DNA from: Verrucomicrobiota bacterium
GTDB taxonomy: Bacteria; Verrucomicrobiota; Verrucomicrobiia; Limisphaerales; JAEYXS01
Direction: 5' to 3'
Length of the DNA: 6,326 nucleotides
Assembly: GCA_021156225.1 (NCBI GenBank)
Contig: JAJNBN010000333.1
Location: 1-6,326 of the forward strand
Shown here: one piece after another, positions 5,755 to 6,326 of the stretch
How positions within the stretch are numbered: position 1 is the stretch's first letter
Layout of the letters: each line of letters starts with the position of its first letter
The notes under the pieces: model-generated
Databases searched by the model: none
Seen by the model: only the letters and a program-made list of their open reading frames with translations
Told to the model about the DNA's origin: nothing
Translations under genes and position numbers: made by a program

Positions 5755-6326
5755 TTGGCGGCCTTGGCGGTGGCGGTCTTGAGCAGTTCCTTTTCTTCCG
5801 GCAGCAGACCTTCCGCCTTGGCCCCCAGTTCCAGATATGGTCGTGCTTCTTTACCCCGGCCAGACTCAGCCAGCATGATGCCGAGGTAAGCGGCAATGCC
5901 CGGGATTTTTTTGACGTCCGGTGGCAGCTTCTCCATCAGAGCGACGGCTTCGGGAAGTTTACCCTCTTCGCGCAAGGCGAAAGTATAAGTGGAAATGGCC
6001 GCTGGATCTTGGGGATGTTTCTCGAAATTGGCCCGGGCGAGTTCTCTGGCCTTCGGCAGGTTCTGGCCCAGCAACAGGCTGAGCATCGCGTAATTGTTTT
6101 TGATGATGGGATCGTCCGGTATCAGTTCGCTGATGCTTTCCGTGACTTTTAACAGGCGCCGGCTGTCGCCGTTGTCCATATAGATCTTATGCAGTGCCCG
6201 CAGCGCCGGGATGCGGCCAGTTTCATTGCGGGACAATACCAGCCAGATCTCCTCCGCTTCAGAATTCCACGCCCACCCTTGCGCTATCTTTGCGAGCAAG
6301 CTGCGATGGTAAGCGTCGATGCCAGC
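5751..6326 (-). CDS. TPR-repeat protein, N-terminus beyond the window
   Basis: The frame is open to the right edge, giving 191 visible residues of a longer protein; a TTG at 6299 is in frame but nothing marks it as the start. About four tetratricopeptide-like helical pairs follow one another: roughly 39-72 (ending ELIPDD), 73-107 (NNYAMLSLLLGQ, ending EKHPQDP), 108-142 (TYTFALREEGKLPEAVALME) and 143-178 (AYLGIMLAESGRGKEARPYL), with the usual small residues and the Pro/Asp turn between repeats. The tail is Ala/Lys-rich (TATAKAAK). TPR proteins act as protein-binding scaffolds; no catalytic motif is visible. The 4-bp ATGA overlap with the exosortase gene argues for a shared role. TPR proteins such as PrsT are known companions of PEP-CTERM/exopolysaccharide loci, but the visible part does not show that this is one of them. 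Confidence 0.8.
   Translation of the reverse strand, partial: AGIDAYHRSLLAKIAQGWAWNSEAEEIWLVLSRNETGRIPALRALHKIYMDNGDSRRLLKVTESISELIPDDPIIKNNYAMLSLLLGQNLPKARELARANFEKHPQDPAAISTYTFALREEGKLPEAVALMEKLPPDVKKIPGIAAYLGIMLAESGRGKEARPYLELGAKAEGLLPEEKELLKTATAKAAK

Noticed and set aside
5574..6152. A 192-codon + strand open frame opposite the TPR and exosortase genes
   Set aside because: Gln/Arg/Phe-rich with no family features, and it crosses the ATGA overlap of two supported genes.

Overview
The window comes from a GC-rich (by eye) Gram-negative-type bacterium. The best guess is a member of the PVC group, most likely Verrucomicrobiota. This rests on the exosortase/EpsI protein, a nitrilase-type hydrolase of a flavour I associate with that group, and GC-rich palindromes in intergenic DNA. 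The assignment is inferred from protein style, not from a marker gene.

Layout: the left end (1-741, + strand) carries the C-terminal part of a carbon-nitrogen hydrolase that begins before the window. It converges on a run of five genes on the - strand. Read in the direction of transcription, from the right edge leftwards, these are: a TPR-repeat protein cut by the window edge (6326-5751); an exosortase with a fused EpsI-type C-terminal domain (5754-4192), overlapping the TPR gene by 4 bp; a short-form phosphate acetyltransferase (4123-3065); a P-loop/DRTGG protein equivalent to the N-terminal regulatory half of long-form Pta (3062-1962); and histidinol-phosphate aminotransferase hisC (1955-876). 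The spacings are -4, +67, +2 and +6 bp. The TPR/exosortase pair therefore forms one tight unit, and pta/regulatory protein/hisC forms another. The second may have its own extended -10 promoter in the 67-bp gap. The 134-bp gap between the convergent genes (742-875) holds three perfect GC-rich hairpins, each with a 3-nt loop.

How the genes work together: the exosortase unit belongs to the PEP-CTERM-type protein sorting and exopolysaccharide world; no sorted substrate is in view. The pta pair links acetyl-CoA and acetyl phosphate. Its catalytic and regulatory halves, fused in enterobacterial-type Pta, are separate genes here and in the opposite order to the fused protein. HisC catalyses a step of histidine synthesis and sits outside any visible his operon. 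No acetate kinase gene, RNA gene, CRISPR array or transposable element was seen. The most notable points are the split, order-inverted Pta system and the hairpin cluster. I found no clear evidence of an entirely new system.
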